NCBI GenBank assembly: GCA_001643675.2
Contig: LSRY02000002.1
Coordinates: forward strand, 657,501 to 721,500
Origin: Monocercomonoides exilis
Taxonomy: Eukaryota; Preaxostyla; Oxymonadida; Polymastigidae
Length of the DNA stretch: 64,000 nt
Direction of reading: 5' to 3'
Below the pieces are notes generated by a model. It saw only the letters and a list, made by a program, of their open reading frames with translations, was not told where the DNA came from and ran no database searches. A program made the position numbers and the translations under genes. Within the stretch, counting starts at the first letter, position 1; every line of letters begins with the position of its first letter. Shown one piece after another: positions 1-11,400 of this stretch.

Positions 1-1543
1 GATCATCTTCATCCTCTTCCTCCACATCGTCTTCGTCGTCTTCTGCATCTTCCCCTGAAAGCTCGTATTCTTTGTCGTCATCTGCTTCTTCTTCTTCCTC
101 TTCTGCTTCTGCTTCTGCTTCTGCTTCTGCTTCTGCTTCTGCTTCCTCTGAGCCAGCTTCATCAACTTCAATTTGCTCTTCTTTTTCTTCTTCCTCTTTT
201 TCTTCTTTGCTTTCTTCATTTTCATCTCCTTCTTCATCTTCCAGTGACAGTCGCTTTTTCTTTTGACTTGGAAGTGCTTTTGTTGTTTCTTTTGCTATTT
301 TGTATTTTTCGTTTGTTGATTTTCTCAAATCATCATTTTTATGTTGTTTTACTTCTTCATTTTGATCTATTTCTTCCTCTTCCTCCTCCTCTTCATCATC
401 ATCTTGTTCACCATCTTCTCCCTCCTCCTCCTCCTCCTCTTCTTCTTCTCCAAAGTCGTCTTCATCTTCATCATCTGGATCTTCATAGTTATCAGACCAT
501 TTCTTTCTCTTTCTTCTTGTTTCATTTGGCTTATACTTCTTCTTTTTGTTTGTAAAGTTTGATTTGCCCCTTCTCTTTCCTCCTTTTCCTCCTCTTATTC
601 TCGAAACCTCTTGTTCTCCTTCCCCTTCAACTTTGCATTGATCTTCCAACTTCACTTGATCTTGAGATGAAGTCATCACACTTACTACAAATTCTCCCCT
701 TTCTGCTTCCTTTTCTTGAGATTCTTCATCTCCGCTTGATTCAACAACTATGGGCGTTTTGTCATGTTGCTTGTCCTCTGGCGAATCGTAGGCAACATCA
801 ATGGAATGTGTTGATTGATACACAACGCTCTGCTTGATGCCCTGCAAAATCATTGCCACTCGCTTTATGGGGAAATCATTAGACGTTTCAAAAACTTCGT
901 CATATTGAAGCAAAAATATTCCCAATGGAAATGCCCAAAATGTTGGTGATACACATTTCTGATGTCCAGGATGTAGTTTTAGCTCGTCCATCTCTTCAAT
1001 TAATACACGTAAAATTGATGAAACTGCTTCGCAAAAACTTATATTACATGTGTAGTCCATAAGTGCTTCTTCTATTACGCTGAAAGGAAAGATAGAATAA
1101 TTTAGCGCATGGGAAACAGCGATCAGTCCATCCCACACGTCAAGTGCTTGAGATATATATTTAGACGGAATCCTAAAAGACGACACCAAACTTGGTATCT
1201 TAAAAATATATTCATTCTTCTTTCGTGGAATAAAAATATCCTCAATCGGATATTTTGGTGCAACATCAATCGTGTGGTCATTCCCCTTGTCGTGTCGATA
1301 ATTGTAATATGTAACTTCTCCATCATCGTCCTCAATTATTTGTAATGCAATGAATTTTTTTGGTTTTTTTTGGAAAGATAATTTTGGAAAAGGCAGCATC
1401 TTTGAAGTTAAATTCAATAATGTTTTCTTTTCTAAATTTGATAATAATTCGCGTGAAGATCCTAATGGTTTTATAGGATTCATTTGCCCTTGTGATACTG
1501 TAACGGAGTGATGCGAAGTTGATTCATCCTGCCAACTTGTCAT
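1..1543 (-). CDS. DDT-domain chromatin protein, N-terminal part (runs off left edge)
   Basis: An open frame runs from ATG at 1543 to the left edge: 514 codons with no stop. A TAA lies in frame three codons upstream of the ATG, so this is the first possible start. Residues about 124-185 look like a DDT domain, the helical bundle of ISWI-associated and bromodomain-type remodelling factors: it begins IPSKYISQALDVWDGL and continues with the FPFSVIEEAL element and a hydrophobic helix. After residue 260 the protein becomes very charged: a basic patch (RGGKGGKRRGK, about residues 320-330) and then long Glu/Asp runs, including alternating Glu-Ala encoded by a hexamer repeat. DDT proteins usually act in the nucleus as DNA-binding or spacing subunits of chromatin remodellers. 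The C-terminus, where PHD, WHIM or bromodomains could lie, is not in the window, so the exact family member cannot be named. It is divergent from the PPDK gene across 236 bp. The reading frame is certain; the domain call is by eye. Confidence 0.72.
   Translation of the reverse strand, partial: MTSWQDESTSHHSVTVSQGQMNPIKPLGSSRELLSNLEKKTLLNLTSKMLPFPKLSFQKKPKKFIALQIIEDDDGEVTYYNYRHDKGNDHTIDVAPKYPIEDIFIPRKKNEYIFKIPSLVSSFRIPSKYISQALDVWDGLIAVSHALNYSIFPFSVIEEALMDYTCNISFCEAVSSILRVLIEEMDELKLHPGHQKCVSPTFWAFPLGIFLLQYDEVFETSNDFPIKRVAMILQGIKQSVVYQSTHSIDVAYDSPEDKQHDKTPIVVESSGDEESQEKEAERGEFVVSVMTSSQDQVKLEDQCKVEGEGEQEVSRIRGGKGGKRRGKSNFTNKKKKYKPNETRRKRKKWSDNYEDPDDEDEDDFGEEEEEEEEEGEDGEQDDDEEEEEEEEIDQNEEVKQHKNDDLRKSTNEKYKIAKETTKALPSQKKKRLSLEDEEGDENEESKEEKEEEEKEEQIEVDEAGSEEAEAEAEAEAEAEAEEEEEEADDDKEYELSGEDAEDDEDDVEEEDEDD
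100..146. repeat. Hexanucleotide microsatellite (TTCTGC)n inside the DDT-protein gene
   Basis: About eight tandem copies of TTCTGC on the plus strand. On the minus strand they encode alternating Glu and Ala in the acidic part of the DDT-domain protein. The unit is a multiple of three, so length changes would keep the frame. Confidence 0.9.
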
Positions 1544-1779
1544 ACGATTTTAAAAAACAAACAAATTTGAAAGTTCCTTGACGAAAATAATACAATCTTC
1601 AAAAATAATTCCAATTATTTTTTAAATGCAGTTTGCTAACCAAATTCTTTATTGAATATAAATTATGCTATATTCAATACAATAACTTTATTTAAGTTAA
1701 TCAGATCTAAATAATAGGTTAGTTTTGATCATAGATTTCCCTTGGTTACCCGGATTCGTCTGAAAAAGATCTAGAAAAG
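1544..1779. promoter_or_regulatory. Shared divergent promoter region, DDT gene / PPDK
   Basis: A 236-bp AT-rich gap separates the start codons of two genes that are transcribed away from each other. Both promoters and 5' untranslated regions must lie here or within the genes. I see no clear TATA box or other named element. Confidence 0.5.
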
Positions 1780-4700
1780 ATGACACGCTATGTCTTTATG
1801 TTTGATGAGCATCCTAATGTTTGTCTTATGGATTATTCTTTATAATTAATGATTGTTATCTTTTTTATGATAAACATTGCTTTCATTTTAAATGCAACTT
1901 CGTTCTGTCAAAAATTTTGATTTATCGAAATTCTAACTATTTAGCCTTCCAAAGAGATTCTTGGAGGAAAAGGATATGGTCTTGCAGTAATGAGCAAGAT
2001 TGGATTGCCTGTGCCATATGGTTTCACAATTACAACTGAAACATGCAAATATGGAAAGGATCTTCCAGAAGATGTTGTTAAGCAGATTGACGAGCACTTG
2101 ATCAAGTTGGAGAAATCATCAGGAAAGAAATTCGGTGATCCTGAGAACCCTCTTCTTGTGTCTGTTCGTTCAGGTGCAGCTGTTTCCATGCCCGGTATGA
2201 TGGACACAGTCCTCAATCTTGGACTTAACGATGACACTCGCGCCGGACTCGCAAAGAAAACAAACAATCCTCGTTTTGCTGCTGATTCTTATCGTCGTTT
2301 CATGCAAATGTTCGGAAATGTTGTCATGGAAATAGAACACGACAAATTCGAAAAAGAACTGAACACAATCAAAAACAAGCACGGGAAAAAGCTCGACACA
2401 GAACTTACCACTGAAGAACTCGATGAAGTCATTGTTGCATACCGCGCTCTCATTCAAAAGGAAAGAGGTGAATTCCCAACTGATCCAAAGAAACAATTGC
2501 GTATGGCCATTGATGCTGTGTTCTCATCATGGATGAACCCACGTGCAATTGCATATCGTAAATTGAACGATATCCGTGGACTTATTGGAACAGCTGTGAA
2601 TGTTCAGATGATGGTCTTCGGAAACACAGGAGAGACTTCCGGAACTGGTGTTGGATTCACTCGCAACCCATCAACTGGTGAAAATGTTGCATATGGTGAA
2701 TATCTTCTTAACGCTCAGGGAGAAGATGTCGTTGCTGGTATTCGTACTCCTCATTCAATCAGCGTCATGGAGAAAGAACTTCCAGATACATACAAGCAAC
2801 TCATGGATGTGTTCCACAAACTCGAGGAACACTTCAAGGATATGCAAGATTTGGAATTCACAGTCGAGGAAGGAAAATTGTTCATGCTTCAATGCAGATC
2901 TGGAAAACGTACTGCTGCTGCAGCTGTCCGCATTGCAGTCGAAATGGTGAAGGAAGGATTGATCACAAAGGAAGATGCCATCATGCGCATTGAACCAAAC
3001 AGCGTCACACAACTTCTTTTCCCACAGCTTGATGCTGAGGATAAGAAGAAATTCGAAGTGTTGGCAAAGGGTCTTCCAGCTTCACCTGGTGCTGCCATTG
3101 GAAAATTGGCATTCACAGCTGAAGAAGTGAAAGAACGCGTTTCAGCAGGCGAGAAAGACGTCCTGTTGTGCCGTGAGGAAACATGCCCAGATGATATTGA
3201 AGGAATGAACTTGGCCAAGGGTATTGTCACTGCTCGTGGTGGAATGACAAGGTTTGATATTTGTGATAATATAAGAATATAGTATTATTGAGAAAAAGAA
3301 AGAAAAGAATATTTTTGAAAACATGGGTGTTACAAGATGCAAACCTAAAACGTTCCTTACTGAAATAAATCATGTGGAATGTTTTTTCAAGCTCAACAGG
3401 GACTGAGACATCCTTTTATTTTTTTTTCAGTTTTTTGTTATTTTCAAAAACCTCAATATTTTATTTTATATCGTTTTTTTTTTCATTTTTCATTTATAGC
3501 CATGCTGCTGTTGTTGCTCGTGGTATGGGAAAATGCTGCGTCTGCGGATGCGGCGACCTCCATATTGATGCAGCTACAAAGACAATTTCAGTTGGATCCA
3601 AGAAATTCGGACCTTCAGATTACTTCACACTTGATGGATCAACCGGTCAAGTTTATGCTGGAAAAGTCCAAGTTAAGGATGCTGAAGTTTCAGGAAACTT
3701 CGAAACAATCCTCAACTGGGCTAACGAATTCAAGAGACTTGGTGTTAGAACAAATGCTGAGACTGAAAGAGATGCAAAGAAAGCTCGTGAATTTGGTGCT
3801 GAAGGTATTGGTCTGGCAAGAACTGAACACATGTTCTTCCAGGGAACAAGAATCCGTGCTGTTCGTGAAATGATCTTGTCAGAAAATGTTCAAGGACGTG
3901 AGGTCGCTTTGGCCAAGCTTCTTCCTCTCCAGAAGGGAGACTTCAAAGATTTGTTCACAGTCAACGAAGGACTTCCAGTGAACATTCGTCTTCTTGACCC
4001 ACCGCTGCATGAATTCTTGCCGCAAACACCAGCAGAAATGGAAGAGATGTCAAAAGAAATGGGTGTCTCAGTTGAGAAAATTAAAGTTTTGTGTACAAAC
4101 ATGCACGAAACTAATCCAATGCTTGGGTTCCGTGGATGCCGTCTCGGCGTTGTCTACCCAGAAATCAGCCGCATGCAGGTTCGTGCCATCATGGAAGCTG
4201 CTTGCGAAGTTGTTGAATCAAGAGCTGACTTCAACTTCAAAGGTGTTGAAATCATGATTCCAGTTCTTGCACATATGGAAGAAATGAAAATGCTGCGTGA
4301 ATTGTCTGTTGGTGTTGCAAACAAGGTTCTTGAAGAACACAAACTCACCATTGAACGTGTTCCATACACTGTTGGTGTGATGATGGAATTGCCACGTGCA
4401 TGCATCTGTGCTGATGACATCGCTCAATATGCTGACTTCTTCTCATTCGGAACAAACGATCTTACTCAGACGACTCTTGGATATTCTCGTGATGATGCAG
4501 GAAAATTCATCCCATTGTACTTGGAGAAAGGAATCTACGAAAAAGATCCATTCCAGGTTCTTGATCAAAATGGTGTTGGTGAATTGATCAAGATGTCTGT
4601 TTCAAAAGGAAGAACAACAAAGCCCAACCTGAAATGCGGTATCTGCGGTGAACATGGAGGTGAGCCTTCATCTGTTGAATTCTGCCACCGTGTTGGCTTG

Positions 4701-4790
4701 AACTATGTTTCATGCTCTCCATTCCGTGTTCCTGTTGCTCGTATTGCTGCTGCTCAAGCCGCCATCAAGGAAAAGTGTGCTGCTAAGTAA
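1780..4790 (+). CDS. PPDK: Pyruvate, phosphate dikinase (three exons)
   Basis: The enzyme interconverts PEP, AMP and PPi with pyruvate, ATP and Pi, and is the usual pyruvate-forming step of PPi-based glycolysis in amitochondriate protists. Exons are 1780-1818, 1945-3251 and 3500-4790, giving 878 residues, a normal PPDK length. Exon 1 supplies the conserved start MTRYVFMFDEHPN; exon 2 opens with PSKEILGGKGYGLA. Intron 1 (1819-1944, 126 nt) has donor GTTTGT and a CTAAC branch-like site just before its TAG. Intron 2 (3252-3499, 248 nt, donor GTTTGA, acceptor ATAG) splits the swivelling-domain motif GGMTSHAAVVARG one residue before the phosphorylated His, here His450. The N-terminal ATP-grasp domain shows SVRSGAAVSMPGMMDT at about residue 86. 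The C-terminal barrel carries CGICGEHGGEPSS, with the catalytic Cys at residue 831 and the PSSV element. Splicing restores an uninterrupted family match, so the gene appears intact. A TAAATAAA runs through the stop codon and may act as the poly(A) signal. The product is probably cytosolic; no targeting peptide is seen. Confidence 0.97.
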
Positions 4791-5451
4791 ATAAAATTTT
4801 TATTTTATAACATTTATTCAACTACCATTCTTTTTAAGCATATTTAATAATGTAGTTAAAATTAATTTTCAAAAATGATTTTTTAAAAAATGTATTTTTA
4901 AAAAGAAACAATTTTATTGAAAATTTTAATTAAAGTTAAAATTTGTATTAAAATTTTATTGTAATTATTGAAAATTTGGTTTAATAAATCAAACAAAAAA
5001 ATATTCGGTGAATTTTTTGAGGACGATGATAGTTTTGAGATGTTCCTGCAATCTTTAAAGAAAAAATTTAGTGAGCGAAAGAATTATTTCTTTTCTTTTC
5101 TTTTCTTTTCTTATTTTTTCTTTTTCCTTTTCCTTTTAAATCAAATAATCTTTTGCAAACAAAAAATTCTTAATAATGAGTTATGTAATTTCATTTAAAA
5201 TATAGATTTGTCTTTTCATTGTTGATGAATAAACAAAAAATTTGAGAAGAAAAAAGTTCCTTGATAACTTGTTTGAGTGGCACCTCCTTTGCAAAGGAGT
5301 GTTCTTTCTGTTTTTTGAAAGTTGCACATATCCAATTACAACACAAAGAAAACAAAAAATGAATAAAATATTCACTCTTTATCATTTTTCAAAACTCACC
5401 AGTATTTGGTTCCTTTTGATCCTTTTTTGTGTATATTAACAAGCAACTGAC
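4791..5451. other. Convergent intergenic region, PPDK / beta-helix gene
   Basis: 661 bp of AT-rich DNA lie between two convergent gene ends. It contains a TTTTC pentamer run (about 5087-5112) and one perfect 16-bp palindrome at 5284-5299, CTCCTTTGCAAAGGAG. No coding segment with a recognisable product was seen. Confidence 0.7.
5284..5299. repeat. Perfect 16-bp palindrome
   Basis: CTCCTTTGCAAAGGAG is fully self-complementary, GC-richer than its surroundings, and lies between two convergent gene ends. It could form a small hairpin in either transcript. Its role is unknown and it may be chance. Confidence 0.6.
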
Positions 5452-8400
5452 TCAAAGAGAATCAGTGATAAAATGGATGCTTGTTGTTGAACACGATTCG
5501 CTTCCCGACCTGCCACTTTCATTGATTCTGCGATCCCCATCATAGCCAGTATTAAGCCCTATTGCATCAGAAATGGTGAGCATCACAGCTCCAGCTGGAA
5601 AGCGTTGGATAAACTCCCGCTTTAGCTCGTTCAGTGATGGTCTCTCCTCTACTGACTGTTTTTCGCACCTTCCAATCAACACACAGAGTGAACTTCCTTC
5701 GATGGCTTTACAACCCTGCCTTTCTCCATTCACAATCTTCTGCCCCGCCACCTCTCCCTCATAATCTCCAAACGGGATCTGAAGTGTCAAGCACTCCCAC
5801 AGCATCATCCCAATTGAAAACACAACTGATTCCTTCGTCGCACCCATCTTCTTGTTCATCAGCAGCTCAGGCGCCTTCCACCTCAGACACTCTTTTTTGT
5901 AATAATCATCCTCATCCTCAAAAGCCGAAGAAGGCAAAGAGTCACTATCATCATCATCGTCATCGCTTGTTGATGTCACAACAGTCGATGAAGAGATGGA
6001 AGACGAGTCTGAATCATCAGATGAAAGGAAATCAGAGTGTATCACAATGCAGATGACCATGTGCTCTGAGAATAACACAATATGGGGACTCAAATTTGAA
6101 AGCGATTGAAGTGGATTTTCCATTTCATCAAATGAGTGGAGTGCGAGATTGGCCACCCAGAACAGGATCTGAGCAGCTGTTTGCTCCCTCTCCTGAAAAG
6201 TGCCAATAGCCATTTCCTTTGTCTTATTCTTTCCATGCAGTAGCATGAACAACGAATCCCTCAAGTCCACAATCAGCTTTTCGTGTGGTGATGAACATGC
6301 CATTGCATCCACCAGATTCGACATTGATGAAGTGGTTGGGCACAGACTCTCCGATCGAACAAATGTGGATTCTGTGTCTGAAGTGTCTGTTGTTGAGGTG
6401 GATGAGATGGATGGTGATGGCGTTCTCTTCCTTATCTCTTCCTCCTCTTTTTCTTCAACCTTCTCCAGCGCCCATTCTGGGATTTTGTCCGAATCCTTTC
6501 CAAGGATGTATTCAGTTGACCCGCTCTCACTCAACAAATGCTCTGACGACTCCGAGTGTCCCAGGCTTTTCTCATATATTCTCTTCTTCATTCTCTCTTC
6601 ATTCTTCTTCTCTGCCTCTCTTTCTGCTCTCCTCCACTGCTCCTCTGGCGACATCTCCATCGTCACCATCTCAAATGCCTTCGGATCCTTTCTGATGTTA
6701 TCGTTCACAATCTCTCTCAGATCTTCTGCTTCATTCTTCACCTTTCTCCATCGAACAACAAACATCACAAGTGAGATAAGAACAACCAATAATATCGCAG
6801 AAAGCACAATCACTATCAACAACCATGAAGATTTTCCTTCCTTTCCTCCTTCAGAAATCCTTTCATCTCCATTTGTTTTTGGTTCACTTTTGTTCTTCAG
6901 AATGAAAGAATCTGTTGATGATGGATTTTTTGCATCCCCAAAAAGAATGCACACGCTCACTTCTGTATCTTCTCCACAACTTCTGACCAGCTCTTTCTCC
7001 GCAATCCCTTTCACTTCAGTCTCTGATACATACCCTTCCTCCAGAAATGAATACTTCACAATCTCTTTCTCTTCTCCAACCTGTTTCACAATCATGAATG
7101 ACAGGTTGCATGGCAGAAGAAGAGTGCCTCTGAACACAATATTCAATGTTCCTTCATTCTCCTCTGTTTCAACTGATCGAAGAATGGGGATGAACAACAC
7201 CGATTCTCGCTCTGATCCAATCCCCCTCATCACACATCCATCATTCAGAATCCAAAGTGATGTATTTCTTTCCAATCCATCTCCCCCTTTCAAACTTTTC
7301 ACATCCAGTGTGCCTGAACCAGAGCAAACAATGTTCCTTCTCACAGAAGGATATTTTGTTATCGATGGATTGTTGTTCAAAAATTCTCCTTTCTCGATTG
7401 TCACTTCCCCACCAGAAACAGATAGTGCTCCATCATGTGCATTCCATATCGTTGTGTCTCTCACTTTCCCTTCACTCTCAGATATGTCTGCAACAGACCC
7501 ATTCCACCTGCATATCTCTTCAGCTGCATCTGCATTCACCTTCAAAGTGCTTTCTGTCTCGCTCCCATCAATTCTGCACCCATCCAGCACAACATCCCTG
7601 CTCTTCCATACTCCTATCACTCCTCCCTTTGCTCCTAAGCTCTGGCACATCTCAAATGAACAGTTAGACAGCTCCAACTTTGCTCTCTCGCATTGACTAG
7701 TCACTGCTGCTGCATTCTCTCCAGCACTCGAGATGTTCACAAACACAGCTCGACTCACTTGCACACTGCTCGCTCCATCTCCGCCTGCTGCTTCCTCCGC
7801 CTCCACCACTGACCCCTTCTCCGTCCTCATCCTATCTGCCTTCAACTCGTCAATCACCATACTCCCTTCTCTCACCACTATCCCTCCTCCTTGGCACTCA
7901 ACATTCCCTATCCTCAGCTGTCTCACAGTCACAGCTCCTCCACACCTCAGCAAGCACTCACCACACACATCCTCCATTTCACACCCCCTCATCTCCAGCT
8001 TCCCACTTGCACACTTCATGAGAATAGGAACTGATGCCTTGTGTCCATCTCCTTCCAATGAACTAAATCTCACACGATCAAACATCACATTTCCTTCCTC
8101 CATCCAGAATAGACTTGCGTGTGATGTGGGGAAGACTCGCGGCATCTTGAACTCCACCAGCTCCACAGCAGTGCTCCCTCCCACACCAATCATATATTCC
8201 CTGGTGTAGGATATGCCCGACCCAATCTTCACACTCGCCATCTCCCAGCTCTTCGACCTCACCACCATGCTCAAAATATCTATCTCCATCTCCACCTCGC
8301 TCTCCCCATCCACTGCCAGCATCGAGTTGAACTCTGCCACCACATGATCCAGTCCATATCCCAATGTCAGACACGGCTGCTCCACTGTCCCGCACTTCCG

Positions 8401-11400
8401 CCAGTTCCTGCCGCCTTTTCCAAGCACACTCGACACCACAATCGTCGCTGCCTGATACACTGTGATCAGATCCATCAGGTTCACTGGCGTCTCGCTCCGC
8501 TTGTCCACCCCATAGATTGCATTCCCTTGGATATACACCTCCTGCCGCAGATCCATCTTAAACTGGCTCTCGTTGATCTGCCGGCTGATGTTCGCACACT
8601 CAACAAAGATGTCCCGCCCCACAAACGCATTGTTCCCACTCAACGACACCTTCTCAAACACAAAGTTCAGATCTCCTCCAAGCTCTGTCCCCAAATACAC
8701 TCCGCCTCCCCGCCCTTGCGTTATCGAGCAGCTGCTTTGCACAATCTTCCCTCCCTTCATGCGGAACTCTCCTCCCTCATTCAGCCGGAACTCCACCACT
8801 CCACCTTTCTTGCTCTCTCCTGCCTTGCATGACTCGAATGTGCTCTCATTCACCACCACCTTCACACTCCCTCCACACACACTCTCCACAACACACGGTC
8901 CATCATCCTCCCGCTCCGCCATCACAAATGTCGATCCATTCACTGTCACACTCGTTCCACTCATCCCTCCTGCATTTTCCAATCTACCGATATCATTTAT
9001 ACTGCTGCTCACAACACTGATTGCACATCCCTCGTGATACTCCTGCGAGCTCATCCGCACCTCCCTCAGGTTGCAGCTCACTCCTTCAAACACCATCATC
9101 ACACAGCCCTTCACCTTCATTCGCTCAAATCTCACATCCACCACCACCAATACCCCTGCTTTCACAACAACAACAGATCCACACAACTCCCCGCCAGATC
9201 CTGCTCCTCCAACCACACATCTTTCCATTTCCAGCAGTGTTCCTGATCCACTCAAAACCCCTTTCTTCTCCACTCCACCTGAACCCCCAACCACCATCTT
9301 CATCCTCCGAACACACAGCGTCCCAGCGTATGCGATGAATGGATCTTCACTCAACACACTCTCCCCTCCTTTTCCACTGAATACAAGCTCATCCTTCACA
9401 TCCTCCTCCTCTCCTTCTCCTCCCACACCACTCACAACCATGTTCTTCATTGTCCAGTCATCCTCCACTCTCGCCTCCCCTTCCACCACAATCTCTTTCA
9501 TCTCCTCTGTCCTCTCCACTTGCTCCATCCCCTTCCACAGCGTCTCACACGGATCGTCCACATTTCCACACCGCATCACATCCTGTCCTTCTGAGCTCAC
9601 ATGTATCTTCCGGCTCTTGAATCCCACAACATATCGCAGGAGATCTGTCTCGTTCCTGCTTTCATCGCTCCCAACAAATCCGTTCCCGTTCTCTTTCATC
9701 CCCTGATAGTCAAACCCAAACGAAGTTGTTGTCACAGTTTTGTTCAGATCTCTTGCCAAAACAAACATGTGCTCTCCCACTTTTGCACTGTTTAATTTGA
9801 ACGAAACCTCCTTCAGCTTAAACGGGTGAACAATCAGCGACCCTGAGCAATCCACAAACAAAAATCCTCCTCTCCCAAATGCAACTGAGCACTCGCATTC
9901 TTCTGCTGTTGTGTTCTTCAGCATAAGAGTCTGCTCACCCTTCACAATCATTTTCATCCCTCCACCCTCTTTCTCTTCTGGTGCTTTCACCTTCTTCATT
10001 GCACAACCTTCAATCATCACATTCGATCTGAACTCAAAAGCACTCTCACTGAATGTTGCCTTTTCTATCGAGCATCCAACGAGCTCCACCTTTCCGCCTG
10101 AAGTCTTCATCACTCCATATCTCATCACACTTCCACTCTCAAACTGGAATATGCAATCCGTCATGCTCAATGCCCCATCTTCTGTCTCCGAAAGCAGCAC
10201 CACTTCCTGCCCACTTGCAAGCATCTCCGGAAGCACAAACTCAACTCCTTCAAACCCTGCTCTCTCACTGTTCTCAAACACACACTTCCCATCTCCTCCA
10301 CTGATCTCCTCCCCAATCTCCATCACACACCTTGTGACTGCTCCTGTTCCTGCCCCATTGCACACCGTTCTTATCCCTGACACATCAAACCAATCTGCAA
10401 CCCTCATCTTCCCTTTCACCAAGATCTTAGCTCCCTCAACTGTTTCACGATCTGCGTTCTTCACCCCTCTCCAAAATGTTTCACATGGCATTTTCTCACT
10501 CCCACATCCTATCATGTCACATCCGCCTTCCCTCACATGCACTTCTCCCCACTTATGCTCAACAAGAAACACCACAAGTTCCACCGCCTCTTCAACAAAT
10601 CGCACCCGATCCACTCCTTTCATATCAACAATCACCTCCCCTTCTCCGTTCTTCACTGCAAACCGGAATCGAGATCGAGTCACTGTCTTGTTCAGATCCT
10701 CACACTCCACAAACACATCTCTTCCACATGCTCCTGCGTTCTCTGCAAACTCAAGCCCATCAAAATTCATATCTCCCATTCTTGTGCTTGCAACATTCAA
10801 ATATATTCCTCCACCTCTTCCACTTTCACCATTCACACAACAACTCTCCAACGCTCCATCCGTGATGCACAAGCTGCTTCCTTCACTCACTTCGCAGTGC
10901 ACTCCTCCTCCATCCCCATGAGCAGATTGACATCCATTGAATGTGCTACCTTCCGTAATCTCCACGCTTCTCACATTCTCCATCCACACCACTCCCCCGT
11001 CCGTCGCATCCACTTCCTCCACACATCCCTTGTGCATCCCAAACTCAGCTTCTCCGCTCCCTTCAATCAGCCCCTTCCCAGTTCCTCCCACATTCGATAT
11101 GTTCGTGTTGTTCATGATGAGCATTCCTCCCTCCATCTTCACAAAGCCTCCATCCACTCCAAAACTCACACCTTCCACTGCCACTTGATTCATCCGGACC
11201 TCTCCTCCGGTTTCCCTCACTATTCTCATCCATGTCTCCCACCTCACATCTGCTCCTGCTTCCTCTTCCCCAGCATCTGTTCCTGAACCTGCTCCAAACG
11301 CACAGTTCATCACAATCACCATACCAACACTCACACTGATCAGCCCATCCACTTCCTCCGATGCCACCTCCGGCAGTCTGAAATTCAGGCGGCTGAGCGT

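Noticed and set aside
6200-7696. Long plus-strand open frames opposite the giant surface-protein gene (also 9911-10921, 11537-12634, 15140-16075)
   Set aside because: They are Ser/Pro/Thr-rich antisense shadows of the Gly/Glu/Val-rich minus-strand protein, with no recognisable domains.
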